The position numbers and the translations under genes are program-made. The notes beneath the pieces are model-generated. The model was given only the letters and a program-made list of their open reading frames with translations. It was not told the origin of the DNA and did no database searches. This document shows, in pieces, positions 25,021-37,339 of a stretch of 64,000 nucleotides of DNA; position 1 is the first letter of the stretch, and each line of letters opens with the position of its first letter. The stretch is from Sipunculus nudus (lineage: Eukaryota; Annelida; Sipuncula; Golfingiida; Sipunculidae), in the NCBI GenBank assembly GCA_026874595.1, contig CM049309.1:48096079-48160078 (forward strand). The letters run 5' to 3'.

Positions 25021-25204
25021 AACAGATGACTTTCAGGGATGGGTCTTTGTCCATCGTCCTTCCATGATTCTTTGCACACATATTGATCATGGAGGGTTTC
25101 ATCAGTTCCTGAAGACTGGTGGCGCCACCTGTATTTTTTTTCGATTTTTAAACATTTTTTTTCTTTATGAGACCTTCATGACCCGTGGGGCACTTGTTAA
25201 CAAT
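25021..25204 (+). mobile_element. Element D: truncated relative of element A
   Basis: It contains CATGATTCTTTGCACACATA, TTGATCATGGAGGGTTTCATC and GACTGGTGGCGCCACCTGTA, in the order of an element A unit. It then goes straight to GACCCGTGGGGCACTTGTTA, the right-end motif. It looks like a solo last unit plus terminus, either a deletion product or a 5'-truncated insertion. Confidence 0.8.
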
Positions 25205-25689
25205 TAATGCTTCTCTTGTCCATTCTGATTTCTCTTATGAATTAATGGAAAGTAATAAATATTATATGAAGATACATCCGACCTGAGAGATATAAATATA
25301 CACTAACAAGGCCTAATACGAACCTGTGCAATGGAATAAACATCAGGTATAATGCTTCAATTGTAACATGCTTGACCATTATTTGAAAAGTACTTGAATT
25401 TTCTTTAAGTACATGTGTGACATGTACATGTACAATGCGCAAATAAAAACATTTTAAACCCGAGTACAAGCACCATATACACAAACGTTACTTCTGAAAT
25501 ATTGGCAAGGATGTACACAACACAAAATGAATGTAGAAGACGCGACCAGTCTGTGTACAAGAAAGCCATCAAAGATGCATGGACAAGCCAAAATTTCAGG
25601 GCAACTTCTCTTGAGTCAGGTGCACTGGGCTGACCAAGCTCAGCTGAGGAAAGTGAACCGAAACTAATGTGCAAGGTGCAGCTACTGCA

Positions 25690-25845
25690 TTGAGTGAACT
25701 CTTTACCTGCTGCCATATCTGATACAGTTGGCAGTCTGCAAAAGCTATAAATAGATACAGACTGAAACTTGGCCTGTTGCCATATCTGAAATAGTTGGCA
25801 GTCTGCCAAGCTATTTATAGATACATACAAAATCTTGGCATGTTG
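25690..25845. repeat. ~69-bp tandem repeat, about 2 units
   Basis: Units share TGCCATATCTGA(T/A)A(C/T)AGTTGGCAG, TCTGC..AAGCTAT and TAGATACA. A third decayed start (GCATGTTGCCTAATCTG) leads into family F. The overlapping 152-codon minus-strand frame is kept open by this duplication and has no recognised domain. Confidence 0.75.
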
Positions 25846-27235
25846 CCTAATCTGTTTGTACATACTGAAAGACTTTGCCTACAATGCTTTTTTTTCGAGC
25901 CGATATATTCTTAAGATTTTTAAAATCAAAATGTTTAGAATGATAACAGAATATAAAGTTGCTTAATAACAGAACTCAGAATACAGATATATTTCATTCA
26001 TGGATTTATCTTACACATAAGCTGGACATGGACACCAATTATTTATGTTGCCTGTACATCTCTGCTTATACAGTCACCGAGCTCAGACTGTTAATACAAT
26101 AAGCCTACTAGCTTTATTGTTTACCAAAGTATCTCACAGCCCTTTCATTGTTGAAGGTCAAATAATTCAGCCAAAAAACTTTTAAGTAAACTTAAACAAA
26201 GGTCACCTAAGAATTATTTCTGTGCAATGGTACATAATTAGAAAAAAAAGTTTAAATAGAAGAAGACTATTGCAGCCCTCAGTTTAATATAGGTTTACTA
26301 GGCCATATGACCAACTTCAACTTTCTATAACTCTGCCGAAAAAAAATGAATCCGATCTATTCTAATACAGTTGAGAGAACATATCCCCAGGATAATTCTT
26401 GTGGGAAATTAAACAATTCAGTTTGACAGTTTCATCACCAAACATTTTTTTTAATGTAGAAGCTGAAAGAGGCTAAAAAATTACGAGTTCTTTGCATGTA
26501 AAAATCAGTTCGATGAAGGTGGCGCCACAAAATATCAATTTCAAATAAGATTTATGTGACCAACAATTGCATAAAACTTCCTGTAACTCATCGAACACAG
26601 GCCATTTGAAGAGATCTCTTAACCACTTGTGAGATCTCATCTCTGGGATCATTTCTGTGAAATATTGAACAATGTGGCTGAATGATTTTGGAGAAGAAGA
26701 TTCTAAAAGGTTTTCAAACTTTCCCCCGTAAAATGTAAGTCGATGCAGGTGATGCCACAAAAAGCTTAATCCCACAAAATTTGACCGATTTGAGACTGAT
26801 TTTAGCATAAAATATGGTGATGAAGATACGGTCGTTTCTGAGACTATAATTTTAGTATGTTTATTTAGCCAAATGCTTAAGTTCAGCTCCTGTAACTCGG
26901 CCAAAGATAACTGAACTGGAACCATTCAAATAAACTTGAGAGAGATTGTTTCTATGAATATTTCTGTGAAATATAGAACACTTTGGGTGAACAGTTTCGG
27001 AGAAGAAGATTTTAAAGTTTTTTTAGTTATTTTCCCGTGAGTTCGAAATCAATGCAGACAGCCAAAAAAATTAAGCTCAATCCTATAGAATTTTAAGTTG
27101 ACTGATTTTGTTATCATAAATTTTTTTATGCTCTACCTCCTGTCGTTTTTAGATAGTATGGGTTAACTTACAGACGACGGCCGACGGACGAGTCCACACA
27201 ATCGCATAAGCATCGAGTTTTGAAGCAAAGGAGTT
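25837..27235 (+). repeat. Dispersed repeat family F, copy 1
   Basis: It is collinear with 45690-46395. Shared blocks are TTG(C/T)C(T/A)AATCTGTTT, a GAAGGTGGCGCCAC segment followed by CAATTTCA(A/G)AT, TCCTGTAACTCGGCCAAA, CTGGAACCATTC, GAGAGAGATTGTT, ATTTCTGTGAAATAT, CAGTTTCGGAGAAGAAGATT, GACTGATT, GGTTAAC(T/G)TACAGACGACG and a closing ATCGCATAAGC. This copy is longer and has an internal partial duplication (CTGTAACTC...TTTCTGTGAAATAT blocks twice). Its 150-codon minus-strand frame is incidental. Confidence 0.82.
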
Positions 27236-27424
27236 GTAATATGATAAGGTAATATAAGTATATTTTGGCCTGAATTTATGTTTTGTGACCAGAAGTTTCA
27301 CGCCTTCTTGTTTTGCACTTCAACAGTTTCGTTTCCTGTAAATATTTTGTGAAACTCTCCAGAGAGTAAATGGGACCACGATTTGTAACAAAATGTAAAT
27401 GGCTGGGGTATCATTTTCACAAAA

Positions 27425-27427
<3 letters not shown>

Positions 27428-27478
<51 letters not shown>
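27428..27478. repeat. (AT)n microsatellite
   Basis: About 51 bp of TA repeat following ACAAAATG. Confidence 0.97.
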
Positions 27479-27479
<1 letters not shown>

Positions 27480-27481
<2 letters not shown>

Positions 27482-28550
27482 TATGGGAGTTTGCAACTTT
27501 GTGATAATATGTATCTTTATTAAAGATTTTTCAGCTTTATTAGGAAGATCTCCCTCTGACCTTTTTACTTTGGATTACATCGTTTTAGGTGGGAAGCTTT
27601 TCCGAAGGAAATTCAACACCATTTATGATACAGTTGTGTTAGTATATCTTATGGCAACTTAAAGCCATATTTTAAATCCATTGTCATAAAGAAATAAAAT
27701 AAAGTAGCTCAATCCACGAGAAAATAATGAAAATGCCATTTTTGATGTTTGTCCCAAATTTCAGAGGTTGTGTATACTTGAAAAACAGTTTGAAGAAAAA
27801 CCTGGTTTCAGGTTTCGCATGAAGTAACGTAATTTCATAAGGTTAGAGTATCGGATTCTCAAAATTTGTAAAATAACCGCCCCCCCCCCCCCATCCTTTA
27901 CTTAAACAGGCTTACAACCGGGCATGCATGACTATATATTGATACTATAAGAAATTTCATACATTTTACATTATAGAAGGTTAATGATTCAAGACCTTAA
28001 ATATCGATTTATTATATGTATGTAGGGTGTCATGGTTCAGGTCCGTCTAACATTGAAATTAGGATTATACATGGATATTTCTGCAACTTGACATGGTTCA
28101 AAATGTAGATTTTGCCCCAGTTTATGTTTTTCTTTTTAAGTATATGATTTCTCATATGGAAATTTTCGCTGGAGAGGTTTTCTAATAAATGTCACAATTC
28201 CACAGTACAGGAAATTAAGGACTATGTACTACATGCTTTGAAAGCCTGTTTTTTTAACACACGTCAGATCGCTGCTCTTTCATGGTGTGATCTGGGAATT
28301 ACTAAAGGATATAATACCAATCAGACTTCTGTAGTCACGAGAAACGTATATAACAAACATGGCGTCGCGAGCCCGCTAATCCACCGTGAAAGTTTGCACG
28401 TTACACGGTGTCTTTTACTTGAATAAAAAAAACAGCATGCAAATCACTTATTAATTATTTAAAAAGGTTTCTTTTGAGAAGATTAGGAACGGATTTTCCG
28501 CCCAGTAGATCCAGTGCACCAGGAATTATGTAAAAAAAAAAAAAACATAA
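27480..28550. other. AT-rich stretch without recognised gene
   Basis: Contains a 13-C run (27880-27892) and an A run before the CpG-rich block. An 87-codon frame starts in the AT repeat and has no recognised domain. Confidence 0.45.
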
Positions 28551-28553
28551 AAA

Positions 28554-28877
28554 ATGACGCTAGGTACAGGTATTAGAGCTTCCTCTGATTGGCGCGCGAA
28601 ATCCAATACCATTGTTGAAACAATAGGAGACTGGCTGCTGAGCAGACGACAGGTCCATGTTGGCAGACGACAGATTACCTGGTCTGCGGGGCGGTGTCGA
28701 GTTTCTAGGGAACCGCTCATCAGCGTCGGTTGCGGGCAGGTATTCGTGGAGAAGCCGTCTGCTCAGCAAGTCTCTTTGATCGTCTGCGCCGCCGCGCATG
28801 TTGAGGCGGATAGCCAGCACCGGTCTGTCGCCACAGCACTAACAAACATGTCGCGAGCGTGTTGTTCTTCTTTGTAA
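28554..28877. promoter_or_regulatory. CpG-rich island, candidate promoter
   Basis: One of the most CpG-dense stretches in the window (GGCGCGCG, GTCGGTTGCGGGC, CGCCGCCGCGC, GTCGCGAGCG). It has CCAAT boxes in both orientations (GATTGGCGCGCG and ATCCAATACC) and GCAGACGACA twice at 21-bp spacing (28642, 28663). Long frames are open on both strands (107 codons plus, 86-87 minus) because GC-rich DNA lacks stops; none shows a domain. Unmethylated CpG islands often mark promoters in molluscs, but no start site can be placed. Confidence 0.35.
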
Positions 28878-28956
28878 TCTGCCATCTGATGATCCTTATA
28901 ATTGTGTTTTTAGGGGACGGGGGATTTGATGGAAAATTAAAGGCCACCGAGCACAC

Positions 28957-28976
28957 ATCAGAACGCTCGTTCTGAT
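28957..28976. other. Short perfect hairpin
   Basis: Two 9-bp arms of ATCAGAACG are separated by CT, about 80 bp downstream of the CpG island. Function unknown. Confidence 0.5.
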
Positions 28977-28984
28977 CTATCAAA

Positions 28985-30110
28985 GAGTTGTTGTTAAATT
29001 ATTACCGTTATGAAAGCTTGGCCGTCACCAACATTCTGTGTTTGTATATAGGTTACCTGTGTAATTTCATAACCAACCCTCCCTAACATCCACTGTACAA
29101 ACAAAATTATATATAGGAGCTAGACGAAATATAGCTCTCTCAATTTCCCTTCAGTGTCATCAAAACAGATCTTGATGATTTCTTTGGTCAAGTGAAAAGT
29201 TAATGGCATATTTTCCGTTTGCACATGCATAACACATGGCAATGAAGTTTTTTTTTTATTGGCTTACAGTGTGACGTAATCGCCGGCGTCCATCACTGAT
29301 CTTCTGTTGTCCTTCTGTTTTTTGTCGTATCAGCGATGGTTACAGGTGCATGGTATAGTATCCATTTTCAGACACATTTTGTATCCTTTTGATTATATGC
29401 AGAAATGAGGCTTGAGGCGCAAATATAATGTTCTTTATATACCACCTAGAAGTATAATCATTTTTACCTAAAACCTTTCTTTTACTTGAATAAGAAAATT
29501 AAGCTAAAAAGATTCCCTTCTACATCGGGCAAATGAATGTTATTGGATTTAGTTGAAGCTCTTCGATGTTTTTACAGCAAATTCAAAATTATAGAATTTA
29601 GCTGATTATTATATACATGGAACTTGTCTGTGGTCATTTATCTTTGCAATGATTGAAAATTTCAGTCCAGTATAGCTGGGACACTTGTAAGAAAATTGGA
29701 AATTTAAGGCGCCAGACTGGCACATCTCGCTATAGGGCACCCGTGTATAAATGTAAAAGCCCCGTATCAGTTGCATTTGTAAAATTTTAGATTCAATCCT
29801 TACATGAGATAAATTATATGCCAAGTGTGACTTCGGGTGTAATTTGACATATTTCCCTATACATAATGGGTAATCTGACATTATTTTGCGAATAAGCGGA
29901 CTAAACTAACTGGTCTCCAGTTCCAAAATAATGAACAGGAAATATACGATAGTGACTGTATCAATAGACCCGAGGGTCCCAGGTGCACTCTACATGTTCA
30001 GTGGTAGCTATACTAGACATGCATGTAGTTCAAAAAGGACAACAAGCCCACTACAGGTCGAGCGCTTGCCGGAAATGACGTGGATCGTTCAACTGAATGT
30101 TAAATTAGGA
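28985..30110. other. AT-rich stretch without recognised gene
   Basis: No gene or repeat recognised. Two short minus-strand frames lack known motifs. Confidence 0.4.
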
Positions 30111-30111
30111 A

Positions 30112-30700
30112 GAGAGTGAGCCATAGTTTGTGAAGATAGGACAAATATTGACAAAGTTTTGAAGGAAATAAGATATTGACGTGTTTTAAAGACCTTGACC
30201 TTGATATTCAACCTATTAAGAAATACACCTACAGCTCCCTGATAAAAACGTCGCAATACATGTTATGTATAACTTACAAAGTGATTCCTGCAAAACTGCG
30301 GCCTGTAGATTGCTATTTGTTATAAGACGCAAGGACCAGCAGGCAGGCGAAATTGAGGACAACTGACAAACAGACAGACATACTGACAAAGTGACAGTTG
30401 ACCAGACCAGGTTATGGAGGAAACCCAGAGGAAGAAATTGAGCCTTAGTTTCTAAAGATAGGACTAATATTGACGAAGTCATGATATAAATAAAATTTCG
30501 ACGATTTTTAACGATCTTGACCTTGATCTTTGACCTATATTGACCAAAAACAATAGGCTTCCAGGACTTTTGGTTTTCCACCATCTCTGTAGTTTCAAAG
30601 CGGTTGCTGCCTGTAGAGTGGGGACAAACACATGTGCGCAAACACATAAACACACCCACAGACATACGCAACTGACGAAAATGCTTGCCCATGTCGAAGA
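30112..30700 (+). repeat. 322-bp tandem duplication with TGACCTTGA
   Basis: Unit 1 starts at about 30112 and unit 2 at about 30434. Shared blocks are GAGCC(A/T)TAGTTT, GATAGGAC(A/T)AATATTGAC, GACCTTGACCTTGAT, CCTGTAGA and a tail rich in CAGACAGACA or CACACACCCACAGACA. TGACCTTGA occurs once per unit (30196, 30518). The 158-codon minus-strand frame across both units has no recognised domain. Confidence 0.8.
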
Positions 30701-32430
30701 TCTACGGCAAGCAAAAAAAAAATCTGAATACGGCACTTTTGCTGCTAGAAAGTCGATAAACATAGGGGCGCTATACCTGCCTGCGCTTGCATAGCGGTCT
30801 CTTGATCACTTCAAAATCTGGTTCTGGTAATTGTAGTCGTTCCAAAGATGTTTAGAATAAAGATATATTGCGATCAGGGAACTTTTAATTTTCCGTAAAA
30901 AAACAGATTCAGTTTAATTGATAAACATTTAATTCCCTTGTACAGAGAAAATAGTAACCATGAGAGGTATCTGACTTATCTTTAAAAAAGTATATTGTCT
31001 AAATAAAGAAGTCATCATGGAAAGTTTAAATTTGCAAACCAGTCACATTATCGATAAGCCTATATATTTAACATTTGGCAGTTCGCAGCAGAAGCCATTT
31101 CTGAGAAAATATACATTTATGAGATAACGATCATATATCGTACAATTTTATTAACAAAATTTAGAGTTATTTGGAGACATCATTTCAACTCAGTTCACAC
31201 TCAACAAAATTGCTAAACACTCCAGAATATGCTGAACCTGATTTTAATCTGGAGATTTAAAATGTCCGGTTTTGGATCACCAGAGATCAGCACTTCTGCC
31301 AAATTTGATCATGTATCGCGTTTTTTAAATAAGTTTCTTTAGTGTAGACGAAAGACAGCAGTTGACGGGCGAATATATACTGGACAGTGGACACTGAGCC
31401 ATCACGTCTGTTCACACTCTCATATATGAATACCATATATGGTTACGGACATGTTTGAATAGACTGGCCCAGTCGATGAGCTGGTTAACAATTTATAATT
31501 CCTTCCGCGCTGACAGAGCGATCAAACGTGCTCTTGCTGTGGCTCAACGCTTGGGACACGTCGCACCAATTATATAAATAATTAATGGCTCTCTGACCGA
31601 CTCATTTCGTGTAAAAAGAGCTGGTATGGCGTCGTCTATCAGTACATGGAATCACATTTTATTTTACGCATTTCAGAAGCAACCATAGTAAAGCCCTGGC
31701 AGAGCTTATGTTTGAATTGATATTTATTTCTTTTACAGGTTTTCTAGCAATTACTATACTTGTAGTTAGAAATCAGTTAATATAAAAAATGAAGCAAAGA
31801 ATAACAATAATGACTGTATAAGACGTACATAAAGCCTTTGTGAGTAAAAGAAATCTGCTCGATATGGAGAATAAACCAAAATCGATATTACAACTACAAA
31901 GTGTTATTTCAATGGCGGAATTAGCTCTTATTTTAAGGTAATTGATTTTTTTATTCACACCTACATGACCCTTGCCTTGCCATCATAACGGTATCTTGGT
32001 AGAATAAACACGTGAATATTGAACCACACACGTATACCATTACATCGTCTGAGAACAACAGCTCCCCGGTACGGATGGGCATTCAGAAGCGTATAGTTAT
32101 GAGACTGCACCATTCTCTTGTCAAAATAAAAAATTCCTATATCCCCCTATACAATGTTAAATATGAAATATGAAAACAATATAGGGAAAGTGGCTGCTGA
32201 GCTATAAAGAGTGAACAAAACGACGCCGACGACGCAGGGGGTATACGTAATAAGCTGTCCTGAACTTCTTCCGGCGAGCTAAAATGGTGTTATTGACAAT
32301 TAAGGTCGCCATCAAGAAAAAAAATTTTAACTGACTTGCCAGCCATTTGGGGTGTAAACGAAACCATAGTATGTCTTGAGAGAACTAACACATTTTCAGC
32401 TGCTTATTGGCAGGCAAATGGAAGTAACAC
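30700..32430. other. Mostly unique, AT-rich
   Basis: No gene recognised. 31370-31640 is GC-richer with GCTGACAGAGCGATCAAACG (a TALE-type TGACAG) and a perfect CArG box CCATATATGG at 31433-31442, the binding core of serum response factor. It could be regulatory, but single-site matches are weak evidence. Confidence 0.25.
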
Positions 32431-33050
32431 TCTAGCCTAACATCGTACGATTTTGAATGTCGTACGATTTCAGCAGGGCTACGACAGATGGTAGCGTCGT
32501 AGCTCTGGGAGACTTTTATTTTGACAATGTCGTGGAAGCGTTCACGTATAATATATTTGTTGTCCGACGGTCGTGGGGTAATTGATCAGGGCTGTCTTAG
32601 TCTAATCGTACGCTCTTCCTACGACATTCGTATGAGGTCCCTATACGATGGTCGAAATACTAAAGAAAAATGTCCCTTGTTTTTTTGTCGAGGACCTGTT
32701 GTATGAGTTGTGCGATGAGTGTGACTAAGGAATGTGACTAAGGACAAACCCACGGCGGTCGCAGGAATGACGGCAGAACATTCGAAGGACAGTCACAGGT
32801 AGAATGAGCAACAATCGTTGGGCTGTCGTAGGAAAGTCCTACGATTCATAGGGCCTCAGATTACCAAAAAAATCGTATGTCGTAAGTCATCGTACAACAG
32901 ACCTTCGAGACCGGCCTTGAGTAAAGACTGACCTACGACGCTGAAAAAATTTTGAACATGTTCAAAATTCTGCGACAAGGGACTACGACAGTATTTTCTG
33001 TAGTAGAACACCTGAATTTCGTACGACACACACGACTATCCTAGGAATTT
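32430..33050. repeat. TCGTACGA / CCTACGAC-rich dispersed repeat
   Basis: Variants of TCGTACGATT, GTCGTAGGA, CCTACGAC and CTACGACAG recur more than fifteen times on both strands within 600 bp, at irregular spacing. A perfect 22-bp palindrome (AATTTTGAACA and its complement) lies at 32948-32969. The mirrored orientation of motifs suggests a decayed inverted-repeat element. No second copy lies in the window and no coding is seen. Confidence 0.6.
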
Positions 33051-34400
33051 CCCCAATTTTCTGTCTTATACCTGTTGTACTGTAAGACATCAGGCCCACT
33101 ATCCCTCAGCTATCAGTATTTGGACTGACCCAATTATAGGCCACCCCTATTGTAAAGTAGGATGGCCTACAGCCGAAAATGTTCAAGCCACCCCACTCTT
33201 CTGTTTGCCCTTGAATGAGGCAGACGTGGGCCACTGTATGGTCAGCACTAGGTTAAGTAATTTATACGTGTTAAGGGGCTCAAGGATAATCGACATAAGG
33301 CGAAGTTCAGTAACCTGCCGCGACCCTTCTAGCTCCCTGTTTATCACGTTTAAATATTAGACTATCAGTATAATGTTAAGGACAGATCTTACGGCAATTT
33401 GGTAATTTTTAAATTAAATTTCTGTGCTGTTTTCTATTATCTGTGGGAAAACCCTACAATGCGATTATCGACACCTGGGAGTGTGACTTAATCGCAGCAG
33501 CCAGTTCTTTGAGCACTTCTGATCTTGATATATTGGGCCATGTTTATTAAATCTAATTACTGCAAGTCAGGGTGTCCAGGTTACCCAATTACTAGTGGAG
33601 AGGCTCTGGAATCATCTGCTCCGCCTTCATCTGTGTTCGGCATTTCCAGATTCTGACATTTTTAAAACGTGATCATGATGCTTAAAACGCTTTACTAGTT
33701 TAAGAGGGAGAGAACCTGATCAGATCATAATATATCATGTTATAACTGTTACATGCATTCATATTTCAGTTTGATAACCAGGAATAAAATACTCTCAGTT
33801 TCTCAAAAGAGTATATCCTCTAATTCCACCATTTTGAGAGTGACATTTTTACAACCCACCAATGATGAATCTTTCCTAATGGGCAAATATGTTTGAAAAC
33901 ATGTTATCTTAAAAGCGTTGTCTTTTTTAAATATTGTTTTATAAAGCAGTTAAGTCATTTTTTTTTACAATCAAAATTTAATTAATTTTGCCCCACTTTT
34001 TAAATTAAAAATTAAGAAGCAGGGAAGATTATAAACATCAAATAAATAAACTGTGGATATTTGTATCCTTTTTTTTAAGTCGACACAATGTTAAATGCAC
34101 ACTTATTGCCAGATGTGAAACATACCGTGCTTTTTGTAACAAATGAAAATGTTAATTAAATTATTAACTTTTCAACCGAAAACAAAAACTTTATTAATAT
34201 ATTGCAGATCTAATACGGGATATTCTGAGGTTTCTAAATATGTATATACCACTGGGGCTAAAAGTAATTTAATTTACATTTTAAAGGAAAATTGAACCAA
34301 AGAAGTTTGACAATACTATAAGCCCTTAAGTAAAATACATTAATTCATCTTACGGTTTCTTAGATTCCCTTAGATTCTCTCATTTTAACTTAAATCGAAT
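33050..34400. other. AT-rich stretch without recognised gene
   Basis: Nothing recognised apart from ordinary low-complexity A/T runs (for example 33957-33970). Confidence 0.45.
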
Positions 34401-36990
34401 TCAAGTCTTTTAGTTTTAACACTGCTCTGACTGTGGCCTTAACGCCCTTTTGTCAGAGGTTAAACGCTCGCTTCATTAATTTGTAGCCTAAACGCTCTTC
34501 CTGTCTTTGCTTAAACTTTCCTCTTATTCTGATGAGATTTACACGCCCTCCCCATTGAGTCTTAAATGCCCTTCTTGTCCGGATTATAACTTCCCTCTCA
34601 TCATATCATAAATGCACTTCCTAGCCGTCTTGATTTAAAGTTTTACTGTAGTCTAAATGCTTTCTTATCTGGTTTAAATTGGTCTTCTCATTATGATCTT
34701 AATACCCTTACTGTCTTCCTGTCATACTGGCCGAAATTCGTGTCTTGCAGATAAAATCCCTTGCTGTATTGGTTTAAACGTTGCTCCCATTATATTTGGA
34801 TTTGAATGCCCTTCCGGTCAGATGATTAATATTCCTCTCATTTGAAACGCTCCCCTTTTTGTGGCCGCAAAATCCTTCAAGTCTTGAATTAAACGCACCC
34901 CTCTGTGGCTGTGTAATACCTTCTCCATCATGGTTTAATGCTCCCCCTTTATTGCCATGATACCCTTCCCGTCATGGTTTAACCCCCCCCCCCCTTTGCG
35001 ACCGTAATACCCCCTCCGCCATGATTTAAACGCTTCCTCCTTTGTGGCCATAATACCCTTCCCGTCTTAGATGAAACGCTTCCCTCTTTGTGGCCGTAAT
35101 ACCCTTCCCATCTTGGTATAAACGCTCCCCCTTTGTTATCGTATTACCCTTCCCGTCATGGTTTAAACGCTCCTCCCTTTGTGGCCGTAATACCCTTCCC
35201 GTCATGGTTTAATGCTCCTTTTGTGGCCGTAATACCCTTCCCGTGTTGGATTAAACGCTCCTCCCTTTGTGGCCGTAATACCCTTCCCGTCATGGTTTAA
35301 TGCTCCTTTTGTGGCCGTAATACCCTTCCCGTGTTGGATTAAACGCTCCTCTCTTTGTGGCCGTAATACCCTTCCAGTCATGGTTTAATGCTCCCTTTCT
35401 GGCCATAATACCCTTCCCGTGTTGGATTAAACACTCCTCTCTTTGTGGCCGTAATACCCTTCCCATCTTGGTATAAACGCTCCTCCCTTTGTTGTCGTAT
35501 TACCCTTCCCGTCATGGTTTAAACGCTCCTCCCTTTGTTGTCGTATTACCCTTCCCGTCATGGTTTAAACGCTCCTTTTGTGGCCGTAATACCCTTCCCG
35601 TGTTGGATTAAACGCTCCTCCCTTTGTGGCCGTAATACCATTCCCGTCATGGTTTAATGCTCCTTTTGTGGCCGTAATACCCTTCCCGTGTTGGATTAAA
35701 CGCTCCTCTCCTTGGGGCCGTAATACCCTTCCAGTCATGGTTTAATGCTCCCTTTCTGGCCAAAATACCCTTCCCGTGTTGGATTAAACACTCCTCTCTT
35801 TGTGGCCGTAATACCCTTCCAGTCATGGTTTAATGCTTCTTTTGTGGCCATAATACCCTTCCCGTCTTAGATGAAACGCTCCCCTCTTTGTGGACGTAAT
35901 ACCCTTCCCATCTTGGTATAAACGCTCCTCCCTTTGTTGTCGTATTACCCTTCCCGTGTTGGATTAAACGCTCCTCTCTTTGTGGCCGTAATACCCTTCC
36001 AGTCATGGTTTAATGCTCCCTTTCTGGCCATAATACCTTTCCCGTGTTGGATTAAACACTCCTCTCTTTGTGGCCGTAATACCCTTCCAGTCATGGTTTA
36101 ATGCTTCTTTTGTGGCCGTAATACCCTTCCCATCATGGTTTAAACACTCCTCCCTTTGTGGCCGTAATACCCTTCCCGTCATGGTTTAGACGCTCCTCCC
36201 TTTGTGGCCGTAATACCCTACCCGTCTTGGTGTAAAAGCTCCCCCCTTTGTGGCCGTAAAACCCTTTTCGTCTTGGATTAAACGCTCCTCCCTTTGTGGT
36301 CTTAATACTCTTCCCGTCATGGTTTAAACGCTCCTCTCTTTGTGGCCGTAATACTCTTCCCGTCATGGTTTTAACGCTCCCTTTGTGGCCGTAATACTCT
36401 TCCCGTCTAAGATGAAACGCTCCCCCTTTGTGGCCGTAATACCCGTCCCATCTAGGTATAAACGCTCCTCCCTTTGTGGCTGTAATACCCTTCCCGTCTT
36501 GGATTAAACGCTCCCCCCTTTGTGGTCGTAATACTCTTCCCGTCATGTTTAAACGCTTCCCCTTTGTGGCCGTAATACCCTTCCCGTCTTGGTTTAAACG
36601 CTCACCCATTGTGGCCGTATATATAATACCTTCTCCGTCATGGTTTACACGCTCCACCTTTTGGGCCATAATACTCTTTGCTTCATGGTTTAAACGCTCT
36701 TCCCCCCTTTTTGGCCATAAGACCCTCTCAGTCATGGTTTAAAGGCTGCCCCTTTGTGGCCGTAATACCCTTCCCGTCTTGGATTAAACGCTCCTCCCTT
36801 TGTGGTCGTAATACTCTTCCCGTCATGTTTAAACGCTTCCCCTTTGTTGCCGTAATACCCTTCCCGTCTTGGTTTAAATGGTCCCCATTTGTGGCCGTAA
36901 TACCCTTCCCGTCTTGGGTTAAATGTTCCCCCTTTGTGGCCGTAATACCTTTCCCGTCTTGGTTTAAATGGTCCCCCTTTGTGGCCTTTT
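34400..36990. repeat. Minisatellite of 42-46 bp units
   Basis: About 55 tandem units. The main type, 46 bp, starts TAAACGCTCCTCCCTTTGTG, continues GCCGTAATACCCTTCCCGTC and ends ATGGTT. A 42-bp type lacks four bases in the TCCTTTTGTGG part, and units end in CATGGTT, GTTGGAT, CTTGGAT, CTTGGTA or CTTAGAT. Units at 34400-35000 are strongly decayed; those at 35150-36990 are regular. Adjacent units alternate types in patterns that recur as larger blocks. Because 46 is not a multiple of 3, the minus-strand frame rotates through three 15-residue motifs (NHDGKGITATKG, MTGRVLRPQR, RWDGYYGHKGG), giving a spurious 200-codon open frame at 36133-36735. Confidence 0.95.
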
Positions 36991-37339
36991 TTTGGGCCAA
37001 AAACCTTTTAAAAATTCCTGATGACTATATCTGAAGATAAACTAGGAAAATTTCAAAAGGACAATGTTACTAAGGGGGAAAATGAAAAAAAAAAATCCAA
37101 CAATTACACAAGGCACAAAACGGTCCAAAGATTCTTCACCACAGAGGCGTGTGTTCGTCAGCGCAGCGTTTCGATTTGTTGAATTCAAATAAGTACATGC
37201 TTATAATATTTATTGCTTTGAAAAGGACAGACGTGTTGCGTCTCACGAACGCAGAGAATAACACTTCAACGAACAAATTGTTTCTTAATAGCTGTTAATA
37301 TGAGAAAGTTAAGATACAATTGTTCATGAGTGTGTGATA

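Noticed and set aside
25405-25863. 152-codon minus-strand frame as a membrane protein gene
   Set aside because: It spans a 69-bp tandem duplication and the edge of family F; hydrophobic content comes from AT-rich codons and no domain is recognised.
26473-26925. 150-codon minus-strand frame as a gene
   Set aside because: It lies within family F; the second copy at 45.9-46.2 kb does not keep the frame open.
28554-28983. 107-codon plus frame and 87-codon minus frames as first exons
   Set aside because: Mutually overlapping frames in a CpG island; no recognisable protein and no supported donor site.
30216-30692. 158-codon minus-strand frame as a gene
   Set aside because: It crosses both units of a 322-bp tandem duplication with CAGACAGACA low complexity; no domain.
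36133-36735. 200-codon minus-strand frame as a repetitive protein gene
   Set aside because: It lies wholly in a 42/46-bp minisatellite; the peptide motif changes with each frame rotation and there is no unique flanking domain.
34400-36990. CRISPR-like array
   Set aside because: Units abut with no unique spacers, the sequence context is eukaryotic, and the unit is a 46-bp minisatellite.
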